A stretch of 64,000 nucleotides of DNA, taken from assembly GCF_026672425.1 (NCBI RefSeq), contig NZ_JAPPRC010000003.1:1284501-1348500 (forward strand), read 5' to 3'. How positions within the stretch are numbered: the stretch's first letter is position 1; the number at the start of each line of letters is the position of its first letter. The position numbers were made by a program, and so were the translations under genes. Positions 1 through 8,918 of this stretch are shown here, piece by piece. The stretch is from Pannonibacter sp. SL95. GTDB taxonomy: Bacteria; Pseudomonadota; Alphaproteobacteria; Rhizobiales; Stappiaceae. The notes beneath the pieces were generated by a model, which worked only from the letters and a program-made list of their open reading frames with translations, was not told the origin of the DNA and did no database searches.

Positions 1-1125
1 ATACATCCGCCCACCCATCAGCTCGCGCATCATGCGGATGGAGTGGGTGTAGTCCCAGTGCTGTTCCGGCACCGGGTTTAGCCAGGCCGAGCGGTGATAG
101 ATGTTCAGCACCCGCTGCATCCAGGCGCTGCCCGGCTCTTCGTTCCAGTGTTCCACCGAGCCGCCGGGATAGGCGATCTCGTATGGGCTCATCGAGGCGT
201 CGCCGACAAAGATCGCCTTGTAGTCGGCAGGATACTTGTGCAGCACGTCCATCGTCGGCAGCCGCTCGGAATGGCGGCGGCGGTTTTCCTTCCACACATG
301 CTCGTAGAGGCAATTGTGGAAGTAGAAATGCTCCATGACCTTGAACTCGGACCGCGCCGCTGAAAACAGTTCCTCGCAGACGCGGATATGATCATCCATA
401 GAGCCGCCGATGTCGAAGAACAGCAGCACTTTCACCGCGTTGCGCCGCTCGGGCCGCATCTTGACGTCCAGCATGCCCTTGTGGGCGGTCGACCGGATCG
501 TGTCATCGAGATCCAGTTCGTCGGCTGCACCGGTGCGGGCGAACTTGCGCAGCCGCTTAAGCGCCACCTTGATGTTGCGCGTGCCGATTTCGACGCTGTC
601 GTCGAGATCCTTGAACTCGCGCTGGTCCCAGACCTTGACCGCGCGGCGATGGCGGCTTTCCTTCTGGCCGATGCGCACGCCTTCCGGGTTGTAGCCGTAA
701 GCACCAAAGGGAGATGTCCCGGCCGTGCCGATCCACTTGTTGCCGCCCTGGTGGCGCTCCTTCTGTTCTTCCAGCCGCTGCTTCAGCGTTTCCATCAGCT
801 TCTCGAAGCCGCCGAGGCTTTCGATGAGGGCTTTTTCTTCTTCGCTGAGGTGCTTCTCGGCCAGCTTGCGCAGCCAGTCTTCCGGGATCTCGGCACCCGG
901 GGCCTCGCTCATCAGGTCGAGGCCCTTGAAGACATGCCCGAACACCCGGTCAAAGCGGTCGAGATGCGACTCATCCTTCACCAGCGCCGTGCGGGCGAGA
1001 TAGTAGAAATCCTCGACCTTGCGTCCGGCAAGGTCGAGTTCCAGAGCCCGCATCAGGTCCAGATATTCGCGCAAGGAAACCGGAACGCCGGCCCCCTTCA
1101 GCTCAGTGAAGAAGGTGATGAACAT
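1..1125 (-). CDS. CoxE-like VWA domain protein, partial (cut by left edge)
   Basis: The minus frame is open from an ATG at 1123-1125 to the window edge, giving 375 codons without a stop. The N-terminus reads MFITFFTELKGAGVPVSLRE, typical of the CoxE-like VWA family that pairs with MoxR AAA ATPases. A von Willebrand A core starts near residue 235 with a metal-site-like stretch FDIGGSMDDH, followed by a second acidic segment IFVGDASMSPYE. The family is thought to act with a MoxR ATPase in maturing or inserting cofactors into partner proteins; the substrate here is unknown. The likely MoxR partner is at 7803-8648, separated by several unrelated genes. The C-terminus lies outside the window. Confidence 0.85.
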   Translation of the reverse strand, partial: MFITFFTELKGAGVPVSLREYLDLMRALELDLAGRKVEDFYYLARTALVKDESHLDRFDRVFGHVFKGLDLMSEAPGAEIPEDWLRKLAEKHLSEEEKALIESLGGFEKLMETLKQRLEEQKERHQGGNKWIGTAGTSPFGAYGYNPEGVRIGQKESRHRRAVKVWDQREFKDLDDSVEIGTRNIKVALKRLRKFARTGAADELDLDDTIRSTAHKGMLDVKMRPERRNAVKVLLFFDIGGSMDDHIRVCEELFSAARSEFKVMEHFYFHNCLYEHVWKENRRRHSERLPTMDVLHKYPADYKAIFVGDASMSPYEIAYPGGSVEHWNEEPGSAWMQRVLNIYHRSAWLNPVPEQHWDYTHSIRMMRELMGGRMY

Positions 1126-1190
1126 ATCTTGAAGGTAGGCGGGCCCGCCCGGCTTGTCGAGGGGCTGGCCCGGTCGGCGTTGGTTCCCTC

Positions 1191-2301
1191 TCAGCCGCCG
1201 GTGTCGCCGGACTTCAGCTCCGGATGCAGCTTCTTGCCGAGGATATGCGTGCTCTGGCCAATCACGTGATGCGCCGCGCCGACGATCAGCGGATCCGGTG
1301 TCCCGACCAGATGATGATCCTTGTCGGGATAGGGCAGGGAACTGAGGAAATGCTCCATGCAGTTGAGACGCGCGCGCTTCTTGTCATCGGATTTCACGAT
1401 GGTCCAGGGCGCATCCGCCGTGTCGGTATAGAAGAACATTGCCTCCTTGGCCTCGGTGTAGTCGTCCCACTTGTTGAGTGACGCAAGGTCGATCGGGGAG
1501 AGCTTCCACTGCTTCAGCGGATCTGTCTGGCGTTCGGTGAAGCGCTTTCGCTGTTCTTCCTGGGTGACCGAGAACCAGTATTTGAACAACCGGACCCCGT
1601 CCCGCACCAGCATGCGTTCGAATTCCGGACACTGGCGCATGAATTCCAGATACTGGCTGGCGGTGCAGAACCCCATGACGCGCTCGACGCCGGCCCGGTT
1701 GTACCAGGACCGGTCGAACAGCACCATTTCTGCCGGCAGAGGGAAGGTGCTGGATGTAGCGCTGGAAGTACCACTGCGTTGCCTCGCGCTCGGTTGGCTT
1801 CTGCAAAGCAACCACGGTCGCGCCGCGCGGATTGAGGTGTTCCATGAAGCGCTTGATGGTGCCGCCCTTGCCGGCAGCGTCACGGCCTTCGAACAGGATG
1901 ATCACCCGTTGTCCGGTTTCCTTGATCCAGCGTTGTGCCTTCAGAAGCTCAGCCTGCAGCTTCGCCTTGCGTTTCTCATAGGGGTCGGATCGCATGCGTG
2001 AGGCATAGGGATACTCGCCGCTCTCGAAGATCTGGTGGATCGTTGCCGGATCGTGGCGCATGGCCGCGATGCTGGGCCTGTGTTCCACTACAGGCGCTGG
2101 CGCGGCAGCAATCGGAGGGATGACGGCATTGGCCTCCGGCGCAGCCCCTTGTTCGGCACTCGTGCCGGCTACAGCGTCGCTTGTGCTCAGGGTGACAGCG
2201 TCGACCTGAGGCGCGGCAACCGCGGCTTTCGACCGGCGCGGTGTCCGGGGCGTCGCCTTGGATCCTGCCGTGCTGCCTGTTGTGCTGTTTTCGTCTGCCA
2301 T
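1191..2301 (-). pseudogene. ppk2: Polyphosphate kinase 2 (PPK2), apparent frameshift
   Basis: PPK2 transfers phosphate between polyphosphate and nucleotides in the cytoplasm. The start at 2301 (MADENSTT) is backed by GGAGGAG just upstream. A Pro/Ala-rich N-terminal extension of about 90 residues precedes a PPK2 core with Walker A ([11 protein letters not shown]). The frame then breaks: one frame ends [13 protein letters not shown], and the family continuation [21 protein letters not shown] lies in the next frame. One extra base near 1728-1731 explains it; removing it gives about 369 residues with the lid motif DRSWYNRAG and a normal C-terminus. Both halves are otherwise well conserved, so this is either a recent mutation or a sequencing error. 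Confidence 0.85.
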
Positions 2302-2424
2302 GCCGCTCCTCCAACGCAATGAATTCCGTTGCGGGAAGATTAGCAGGCAAACACAAACAGGCTCTTGATCAAAATCACATGCCGGTCATGCCAGCCAGTC
2401 ATGGCTGTCAGCTTTGGTGGTGGG

Positions 2425-3456
2425 TCACTGCGTGGCCGTATCCTTCGGCTCGGACCGGGTCAGCTCGGCAAGGAAGTCCTGGATCCTTGGTCCCTTGGTA
2501 CCAAGGAACGGGGCCGGGCGGCAGATGTCTGTGGCGGCCACGCCAATGCGGGCCGTCAGCAGTCCGTTAATGACGCCCTCGCCCAGCCGTGCGGAGAGCC
2601 TTGCCGCCAGTCCGTGGCCGAGAAACTGCGAGATGAGGCTGTCACCTGCGGCCATTCCGCCGGTCACCGCCAGATGGCCTGCGACCTCTTTCGCCAGCCG
2701 GATGAAGCCCAGTGTGCCCGGACGCCCGCCATAGAGCGCCGAGAGCCTGCGGATGATGCGGATGTTCTCCGCCAGGACGACGATCAGGTCGAGCGCAGCG
2801 CGCGGGCTGACAGCCGTGATCAAGGACACGCGCTTGGCGCTGTCCGTGACGATCCGGCGAGCCGCTGCATCCAGCGGGGCGAGCAGTTCCCGTTCGGCGA
2901 GCAGGATCAGGTCACGGCCGTCGATTACCTCGGCCAGGTGCCCCTTCATGGCGGCGCGTCCACGGGCCATCTCCGGCCGGTCGGCATAAAGACCGATCAG
3001 CTCGCCAATGGCGGCTTTGGCCGCGCGCACATCATCAGCCTCTGCCGCGGCGGCCATCGCCTCGCGCAGCCTGTCGATGCGGCGAAGGCGTGCAAGCCCG
3101 GCCAGTTCACGAACCGTCAGTCCGACCAGTCCAAGTACCGCCAATACAACGAGGCCAAGGCCAGCCCAGCCGAGCCAGTCGGTTCTGGCGAACAGGTCAC
3201 GGATCAAGCTGTCGATGGCAAGGCCGATGGCCAGGCTTGCAAGGCCGCCAAGGCCGGCCAGCAGCCAGCGGCCGAAGCGCATTCCCTTCGCAGGCTGCGC
3301 CAGACTGGGCGGCACCTCGTCAACGTCGGCGGCTGCCGGGATGATGCGGGCCTCATTGCGCAGCGGGGTGCCGAGCGTTCCGTCTTCGAAACGCACATTG
3401 GCATCGTCCAGCTTGAAGGCGGTCGGGCGGCGCGGCTTGCGGCTGTCGTCGGTCAT
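2425..3456 (-). CDS. YcjF-family membrane protein (TIGR01620/DUF697)
   Basis: A 343-residue protein of the YcjF type. A charged cytoplasmic N-terminus (about 60 residues) is followed by two hydrophobic segments near residues 66-86 and 95-117, then a helical soluble domain with the DUF697 signature region (AALDLIVVLAENIRIIRRLSALYGG shortened: DLIVVLAENIRIIRRLS). Its start codon overlaps the stop of the upstream YcjX-type GTPase by 4 bp (3453-3456), so the two are translationally coupled. The pair is widespread in proteobacteria and linked to envelope stress; the molecular function is not established. Confidence 0.9.
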   Translation of the reverse strand: MTDDSRKPRRPTAFKLDDANVRFEDGTLGTPLRNEARIIPAAADVDEVPPSLAQPAKGMRFGRWLLAGLGGLASLAIGLAIDSLIRDLFARTDWLGWAGLGLVVLAVLGLVGLTVRELAGLARLRRIDRLREAMAAAAEADDVRAAKAAIGELIGLYADRPEMARGRAAMKGHLAEVIDGRDLILLAERELLAPLDAAARRIVTDSAKRVSLITAVSPRAALDLIVVLAENIRIIRRLSALYGGRPGTLGFIRLAKEVAGHLAVTGGMAAGDSLISQFLGHGLAARLSARLGEGVINGLLTARIGVAATDICRPAPFLGTKGPRIQDFLAELTRSEPKDTATQ

Positions 3457-4973
3457 GCGAGCCGGTCTCCGATCAGGAAGTTGATGGCACGGTCGAGCCG
3501 GATATGCGGCAGGGACAGGGTCAGCCCCTCCGCCGTGCGCTCAAGGACGGGCGGGCGGAACCGGACAAAGCGCAAGGCATTCCCGTCCGCAACCTCCGTC
3601 TGAAGGCGGTGATGTTCTGATTCAGCCTCAAGCTCTGAAGGTGATGATTCTGAGTCAAGCGGCTCGAAAAGTGAGTCCGGATCCTTCGGTAAGTCCCCGG
3701 GAAACATGGCGATTTCAGTTCGCCCATCATAGTGGTCGCCGTTGACCGTCTCACCCGGCAGCGGTGTGCCGAGGATTGCCGGCAGTTCCTCGCCGGCATG
3801 GCGCACGGTTGCCTCACGCGTTGCGCGAACAGCCGCCAGCGCCAGAACCTCCACTTCGGCTCCACGAAATTCGGCATGCTCGATGCCGCGCGCGACGAGC
3901 CGGCGCAGGATGGCTTCCAGCCGGTCGTGGTCATCCCGGTGCAAGTGGTCGGCCTTGGTCGCTGCAAACAGGATGCGGTCGATCCGGCGGGTCAGGATCG
4001 ATGAGAGCCAGCTGGAGCGGCCCGGGAGGAACGAGGTCAGCACCTGGCCAAGCGCCGTCTCCAGGTCACGCAGCGCTGCCGGGCCTGCGTTCAAGGCCTG
4101 CAAGGCATCAACGAGCACGATCTGCCGGTCGAGGCGGGCGAAGTGATCATGGAAGAACGGGCGGATGACATGCTTCTTGTAGGCCTCATACCGCCGTTCC
4201 ATCATCGCGCGGAGCGATCCTTGCGGCGCGGTAGTCGTGGCATTGGCCAGATCGAGTGGCGCGAAGGTGAGGGCCGGTGAGCCATCCATGTCGCCCGGCA
4301 TCAGGAAGCGTCCGGGGGGCAACATCGACAGCGCATGATCATCAGCCCGGCAGGCCGCAAGATAAGCGGTGAAGGCCTTTGCGAGAGCCCGGGCGTCGCC
4401 CTCGTTCTCCGGAGCGTTGATGTCCAGGCGAGAGAGGATGTCGAGATAGTCGGCTGCGAGCGTCTGGCGGCCGGGCGCGCGGGCAAGACGCAGCGCTTCG
4501 TCGGAAAACGTGCGGAAGTCCTTGGCAAGCAGCGGAAGGTCGAGCAGCCATTCGCCCGGATAGTCGACGATATCGAGGTGAAGCCGGCCACGCCCGAGGG
4601 TCCGGTTCAGGAACGAGGCGGATTCGTAGTCGATTGTCAGTCGCAGTTCGGAAACCTGCCGGGTCGACTGTGGCCAGATCCGCTCGTTGATCAGCGCGGC
4701 CACATGGGACTCGTAGTCAAACCGGGGGACCGCATCGTCGGGCTGGGGCTGCAGCGAGGTGGCCGAAATGCGCCGGCCAGCGGCGGCATCGAACAGCGGC
4801 AGGCGGCCGCCGTGCAGAAGATTGTGCACCAGGGCCGTGATGAACACGGTCTTGCCTGCCCGGGCAAGGCCGGTGACGCCGAGCCGCAAGCTGGGAACGC
4901 CGAGGTCACCGGCTGTGCCTGCAAGGTTTTCGAGGGCGAGCAGGGCTTCATCGGCGAGGGCAGTCAGTTTCAT
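3453..4973 (-). CDS. YcjX-family P-loop GTPase (DUF463)
   Basis: A 506-residue protein of the YcjX/DUF463 family. A P-loop sits near residue 33 (GVTGLARAGKTVF), with family motifs SELRLTIDYESASF and LDIVDYPGEWLLDLPLL following around residues 105-145. YcjX proteins are predicted GTPases or ATPases that work with YcjF. This gene is the first of the two-gene unit and overlaps ycjF by 4 bp. The start at 4973 (MKLTALADEAL) is the first in-frame ATG of a full-length family member. The cellular role is unknown beyond a suggested stress link. Confidence 0.9.
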   Translation of the reverse strand: MKLTALADEALLALENLAGTAGDLGVPSLRLGVTGLARAGKTVFITALVHNLLHGGRLPLFDAAAGRRISATSLQPQPDDAVPRFDYESHVAALINERIWPQSTRQVSELRLTIDYESASFLNRTLGRGRLHLDIVDYPGEWLLDLPLLAKDFRTFSDEALRLARAPGRQTLAADYLDILSRLDINAPENEGDARALAKAFTAYLAACRADDHALSMLPPGRFLMPGDMDGSPALTFAPLDLANATTTAPQGSLRAMMERRYEAYKKHVIRPFFHDHFARLDRQIVLVDALQALNAGPAALRDLETALGQVLTSFLPGRSSWLSSILTRRIDRILFAATKADHLHRDDHDRLEAILRRLVARGIEHAEFRGAEVEVLALAAVRATREATVRHAGEELPAILGTPLPGETVNGDHYDGRTEIAMFPGDLPKDPDSLFEPLDSESSPSELEAESEHHRLQTEVADGNALRFVRFRPPVLERTAEGLTLSLPHIRLDRAINFLIGDRLA

Positions 4974-5082
4974 TGCGGCATCCTTGTCTCATGCCGGATG
5001 TAGGAAGCCGGGGGGAGCGCTACAACAGTTGCTGTGTCCACCCGCCAGGTTTCGCTCTGCCCCGGCCGCCGTCTTGATACCC

Positions 5083-5598
5083 TCAGCTGAGATCGCGTGG
5101 CCGGACGAACCGCACCAGCCGCCCGCTTTGCGGCAACAGCCCGGAGAGGCTGTCGCAAGGCACCTCGATGATCGCCAGCGCTGCCGTCGGGAATTTTTCG
5201 GTCAGCGCATGCAGGGCATCCGCGTCGCCCTCTGCGACGAGTTCACGCGCGGTGTCATGGATCGCCGGATTATGCGCAATCAGCATCACTGTTTCGGCCG
5301 ATCCGCCTTGCGCGCGCAGCAAATCGACATAGTCGCTTTCGCTGGCGGCGTAGATCTCCGGCATCAAGCGGATTTCGCAGTGCGTTCCGAGCACCGGCAG
5401 CAGCGCCTGCAAGGTCAACCGGGTGCGCAAGGCAGTCGAGCACAGGATCAGGTCCGGCAACAGTTGCTCGGCCTCGATCCAGGCCGCCATTCGTCTGGCG
5501 GCGTCCTCTCCACGCGGTGCAAGCCAGCGGTCATGGTCCGCAATCGCCGGATCACTCCAGTCGGACTTGGCGTGGCGATACAGAATGAGTGTGCGCAT
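5083..5598 (-). CDS. SixA-like histidine phosphatase
   Basis: A 171-residue protein of the histidine phosphatase (RHG) superfamily, close to SixA. The catalytic motif is LILYRHAKSDW at residues 4-14, with the second histidine in MLIAHNPAIHD. SixA-type enzymes dephosphorylate phosphohistidine on signalling or phosphotransfer proteins. The start at 5598 is preferred over an upstream GTG because GGGAGA lies just ahead and the RHG motif then sits at the usual N-terminal position. It is transcribed divergently from the oxidoreductase at 5903. The natural substrate cannot be read from the sequence. Confidence 0.82.
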   Translation of the reverse strand: MRTLILYRHAKSDWSDPAIADHDRWLAPRGEDAARRMAAWIEAEQLLPDLILCSTALRTRLTLQALLPVLGTHCEIRLMPEIYAASESDYVDLLRAQGGSAETVMLIAHNPAIHDTARELVAEGDADALHALTEKFPTAALAIIEVPCDSLSGLLPQSGRLVRFVRPRDLS

Positions 5599-5902
5599 CA
5601 GCGTCTCCCTTGTGGTCGTCCACCCATAGCAGATCGCGCTCCTGACGGCATTGGGGTTCCACCTGACGCCTACAATTGGCATCCCAAGCGCAGGCGGAAG
5701 ACTGTTGCTCCTCGCGATGCAGCTTGGAACGGTTCAAATTGAAATCTGCTGAACTGTCTAATCTTGAATCAAAGTCGCAGTATTCTGCTATATAGTTAAC
5801 ACTGAAATTTCTATTTATTACCTTGCGTAACTTTTTTTTCTGTTGCTGCGCTGGACTGGATTGAATACGACCGGATTGGGTGAGGCGAATGGTTGGGGTT
5901 TC
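5599..5902. other. Divergent intergenic region, AT-rich
   Basis: This 304-bp gap separates the SixA-like gene and the FAD oxidoreductase. Its right part, about 5740-5845, is clearly AT-richer than the surroundings. A weak sigma-70-like pair is visible on the plus strand (TTGAAT near 5763, GCTATATAG near 5789), giving a tentative promoter for the oxidoreductase. No gene or strong repeat is seen. Confidence 0.35.
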
Positions 5903-7261
5903 ATGTCCGTTCCACATGAACATGTCGCATCATTTTATCGCCACGAACGTCGGGACGCTGCTGCCAGCGTTATCGGACTGGATGGGCGCGCCCACGCTGA
6001 AATCTGTGTAATCGGTGCCGGGCTGGCCGGTTTGACGACGGCGTTCGAGCTGGCGCGCCGGGGCCGGCGGGTGCTCGTTCTGGAAGCGGACCGGGTTGGC
6101 TGGGGTGCATCCGGTCGCAACGCCGGCTTTGTCTCCTGCGGATTTGCCGAGGGTCTCGATGCCCTGGAAGCACAGGTCGGGCCTGCCGATTCCCGGGCGC
6201 TGTTCGACCTCTCGCGCCTCGGTGTTCAATACATCGCCGAGACCATCGTGTCGGCCAATCGCCGCGACATCGTCGGAGGACGCGGCGGTCTCAGCCTCGT
6301 GCGCACGTCGCCTGGCGACAGGCTGCAGCGCCGCCAGGAGCGGATGGCCGAAAGCTACGGCTGCAAGCTGGACGTCTGGAGCCGCGAGGCCGTTTGCGAG
6401 GTTCTCGCCACGTCGGCCTATTTTGGCGGCCTCCATGATCCTGCGGCGTTTCACATCGATCCGGTCGCCTATACCGATCTGATGGCCAACCGCTGCCGCG
6501 CAGCCGGTGTCTGGATCTTCGAAGCCAGTCCGGTATCGCGAATTGCCAATGTAGGCGCGGGCTGGCGCGTCGAGACGGATCGCGGCGTGGTTCACTGCGA
6601 ACAGGTGGTTCTGGCAACCAGCGCCTATGGTGTCCTCAACCAGACTTACCGCCCGGTGGATCGGGCGGTGCTGCCTGTCGCCACTTACGTGATCACCACC
6701 GAACCCCTCGGCGAGCGACTGGCCGACATCATCCGGTTTCGCGGCTGCCTGTCCGACACGCGCCGGGCCGGCGACTACTATCGCATCGTCGGTGGAGATC
6801 GGCTGCTCTGGGGCGGACGGATCACCACACGCCGGGCGGAGCCGGCTCGTCTTGCCGATATGTTGCGTCAGGACATCCAGCGCATCTACCCGCAGCTGGG
6901 ATCCTTCAAGGTTGACTACGCTTGGTCGGGGTTGATGGGCTACGCGCGTCACAAGATGCCCTTGCTTGGCCAGATCAAGCAGGGACTTTGGGTGGCGACT
7001 GCTTTCGGCGGCCACGGCCTCAACACCACCGCGATGGCGGGGCAGCTGATCGCGTCGGCGATCACGGAACAGGATGACCGCTGGCGTCTGTTCACGCCCT
7101 TTGGCCTGCGCTGGGGTGGTGGGCCGTTGGGACGAGCGGCCACTCAGCTGCACTACTGGCAGATGCGCGCCATGGATCGGGCAGGGGAATGGCGGTCCCG
7201 CCGCGGTCGCGACGCGAAGCCAAGTGCCCCCGTCATTTCAGACGTGCAAGCTGGTCCCTGA
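5903..7261 (+). CDS. FAD-dependent oxidoreductase (DadA/PuuB-like)
   Basis: A 452-residue protein of the glycine/D-amino-acid oxidase (DAO) superfamily. The FAD dinucleotide fold is near residues 34-62 (VIGAGLAGLTTAFELARRG, then LVLEAD), followed by the subfamily motif GWGASGRNAGFVS. The C-terminal FAD-contact segment is TAFGGHGLNTTAMAG. Such enzymes oxidise amines or amino acids, for example gamma-glutamylputrescine or sarcosine; the substrate here is not determined. The ATG at 5903 (MSVPHEHVASFY) is preferred over an upstream TTG because the extra residues do not match the family. Its 3' end overlaps the convergent gene at 7233 by 29 bp. Confidence 0.85.
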   Translation: MSVPHEHVASFYRHERRDAAASVIGLDGRAHAEICVIGAGLAGLTTAFELARRGRRVLVLEADRVGWGASGRNAGFVSCGFAEGLDALEAQVGPADSRALFDLSRLGVQYIAETIVSANRRDIVGGRGGLSLVRTSPGDRLQRRQERMAESYGCKLDVWSREAVCEVLATSAYFGGLHDPAAFHIDPVAYTDLMANRCRAAGVWIFEASPVSRIANVGAGWRVETDRGVVHCEQVVLATSAYGVLNQTYRPVDRAVLPVATYVITTEPLGERLADIIRFRGCLSDTRRAGDYYRIVGGDRLLWGGRITTRRAEPARLADMLRQDIQRIYPQLGSFKVDYAWSGLMGYARHKMPLLGQIKQGLWVATAFGGHGLNTTAMAGQLIASAITEQDDRWRLFTPFGLRWGGGPLGRAATQLHYWQMRAMDRAGEWRSRRGRDAKPSAPVISDVQAGP

Positions 7262-7799
7262 GCTCCATGTACGCCGGTTCGACCAGGTTCTCGTGCTCGG
7301 GCAGGGTGTAGGAAATCCAGAGCGAATAGTCCGACGAGCGGCCCTTCAGATGCCAGAACGTTTCGAGCAGCGCACGCTCCTCCGTCCCGCCTGTGCGAAA
7401 TGTGATGCCCTGGCTGGAAACACCGCTCAGCCGCACCGGTGCAAAGCCCGCCGCCTGGTATGAGGCGGCAAAGCGCTGCGCCTCGACCGGCCCGGTGTCA
7501 GGCGCATGCTGCCGGACGACGATCTGCAGCCCTTGCTCGGACGAATAGATACATCCGGCGAGCCGGGTTCGAGCCGCTGCCAGCACCTTGGTCCGGGTGA
7601 GGTCTCCCAGGCGGTTGGGGCAGCTGAGGCCAGAAAAATGCCGCATGCCGAGCGCGTCGTTGACCCAGCCAGCTTCGTACTCGCTCTGCACCTTCGGGGC
7701 AGCCGTCTGCGCCACGGGCGAAGCGGAGTTCGCGACGAGCGCGGCGACAACACCGAATGTCAGCGAGGCCGGGCGCCAAGGACTGGACCAACGATTCAT
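7233..7799 (-). CDS. Hypothetical secreted protein
   Basis: A 188-residue protein I do not recognise. The N-terminus looks like a Sec signal peptide: charged start, hydrophobic stretch LTFGVVAALVA, and a probable cleavage region near VAQTAAP at residues 29-35. The mature part is about 155 residues with two cysteines (SCPNRL and GCIYSS) that could form one disulfide in the periplasm. It ends 29 bp inside the 3' end of the convergent oxidoreductase and its start is only 3 bp from the stop of the upstream moxR-type gene, so the two are probably co-transcribed. Confidence 0.7.
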   Translation of the reverse strand: MNRWSSPWRPASLTFGVVAALVANSASPVAQTAAPKVQSEYEAGWVNDALGMRHFSGLSCPNRLGDLTRTKVLAAARTRLAGCIYSSEQGLQIVVRQHAPDTGPVEAQRFAASYQAAGFAPVRLSGVSSQGITFRTGGTEERALLETFWHLKGRSSDYSLWISYTLPEHENLVEPAYMELRDQLARLK

Positions 7800-7802
7800 G
7801 AC

Positions 7803-8648
7803 CTATCGTTGCTCGCGACGCGCCATGAAGGCAAGCCGCTCGAACAGATGGACGTCCTGCTCATTCTTGAGCAACGCGCCATGCAGTGGCGGGATCAGCC
7901 GCTTGGGATCCTTTTCCCGCAGCAGTGCCGGGTCGATGTCCTCGTTGAGCAGCAGCTTGATCCAGTCCAGCAGTTCGGAGGTGGACGGCTTCTTCTTGAG
8001 GCCCGGCACATCGCGAATGTCGTAGAACAGCGACAGCGCCTCGCGCAGCAGCTTTTCCTTCAGCCCCGGGAAGTGGACCGCGACGATTTCGGTCATGGTC
8101 TCGCGGTCAGGGAACTTGATGTAGTGGAAGAAGCAGCGGCGCAGGAAAGCGTCCGGCAGGTCCTTTTCGTTGTTCGAGGTGATGATCACCACAGGGCGTT
8201 GCCGGGCCTTGATCGTCTCGCCGGTCTCGTAGACGAAGAACTCCATCCGGTCGAGTTCCTGAAGCAAGTCGTTCGGGAACTCGATGTCCGCCTTGTCCAC
8301 CTCATCGATCAGCAGCACTGGTCGCACGTCACTGACGAAGGCGTCCCACAGTTTGCCCTTACGGATGTAATTGCGGATGTCCTTGACGCGCTCGTCGCCA
8401 AGCTGGCTGTCGCGCAGTCGCGAGACGGCATCATACTCATAGAGACCCTGCTGCGCCTTGGTCGTCGACTTCACATGCCATTCCAGCAGCGGCGCGCCGA
8501 GTGCGGCGGCGACTTCATGGGCCAGAACCGTCTTTCCGGTTCCAGGCTCTCCTTTGACCAGCAAGGGCCTCTGAAGGGCAACGGCGGCGTTGACGGCAAC
8601 CCGCAGGTCCTCAGTGGCGATGTAGCTCGTGGTCCCTTCAAAACGCAT
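7803..8648 (-). CDS. MoxR-family AAA ATPase
   Basis: A 281-residue AAA+ ATPase of the MoxR/CoxD type. Walker A is GEPGTGKTVLAHE near residue 37, Walker B is VLLIDEVDKAD near residue 110, and a sensor-1 region ITSNNEKDLPDAFLRRC follows. The ATG at 8648 (MRFEGTTSYIATEDL) gives the usual family length; upstream in-frame codons add 71 unlikely residues. MoxR ATPases work with VWA proteins as chaperone-like maturation factors, and the CoxE-like VWA protein at 1-1125 is the obvious partner although they are not adjacent. It is divergent from flgE. Confidence 0.9.
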   Translation of the reverse strand: MRFEGTTSYIATEDLRVAVNAAVALQRPLLVKGEPGTGKTVLAHEVAAALGAPLLEWHVKSTTKAQQGLYEYDAVSRLRDSQLGDERVKDIRNYIRKGKLWDAFVSDVRPVLLIDEVDKADIEFPNDLLQELDRMEFFVYETGETIKARQRPVVIITSNNEKDLPDAFLRRCFFHYIKFPDRETMTEIVAVHFPGLKEKLLREALSLFYDIRDVPGLKKKPSTSELLDWIKLLLNEDIDPALLREKDPKRLIPPLHGALLKNEQDVHLFERLAFMARREQR

Positions 8649-8742
8649 GTCAGCATCTGCTCCGCTCTTGTCGGGCTGGAGAGTAGGGCGCTGGTCGGCA
8701 CCACGCAAGTCTTGCCGGCAGGGCTGCTTTTTCCGTGTTGCC

Positions 8743-8757
8743 CGGCATCTTTTGCCG
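8743..8757. promoter_or_regulatory. Palindrome CGGCA-N5-TGCCG, FlbD-like site upstream of flgE
   Basis: A perfect 15-bp inverted repeat (CGGCA TCTTT TGCCG). A half-site CGGCA follows at 8763. It sits about 100 bp upstream of the sigma-54 promoter of flgE, the usual range for an enhancer. The same palindrome recurs upstream of flgI/fliX, flgF/fliL and flgB. Binding by FlbD is an inference. Confidence 0.65.
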
Positions 8758-8855
8758 CCGCTCGGCAGTTTTGGGCTGGTCAGGACTGATTGTCCTGCTA
8801 GGCTATTTTTCAAGAAAGTGCCGAAAAAACAGACGCTTATCCTGTGATTCAAGGC

Positions 8856-8870
8856 TGGCACGCGCCTTGC
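8856..8870 (+). promoter_or_regulatory. Sigma-54 promoter of flgE
   Basis: TGGCACG-N4-TTGC matches the sigma-54 -24/-12 consensus, with exactly 10 bp between GG and GC. It lies about 50 bp before the flgE start codon, giving a short leader. Confidence 0.85.
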
Positions 8871-8918
8871 GAGGGAGGGGCAGGGCCATTCCTGTTCGAG
8901 AGTTCAAGAGGAAGCGGA

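Noticed and set aside
388-1269. Long plus-strand frame of 293 codons
   Set aside because: It is the complement of the CoxE-like VWA gene; the minus strand gives a coherent conserved protein.
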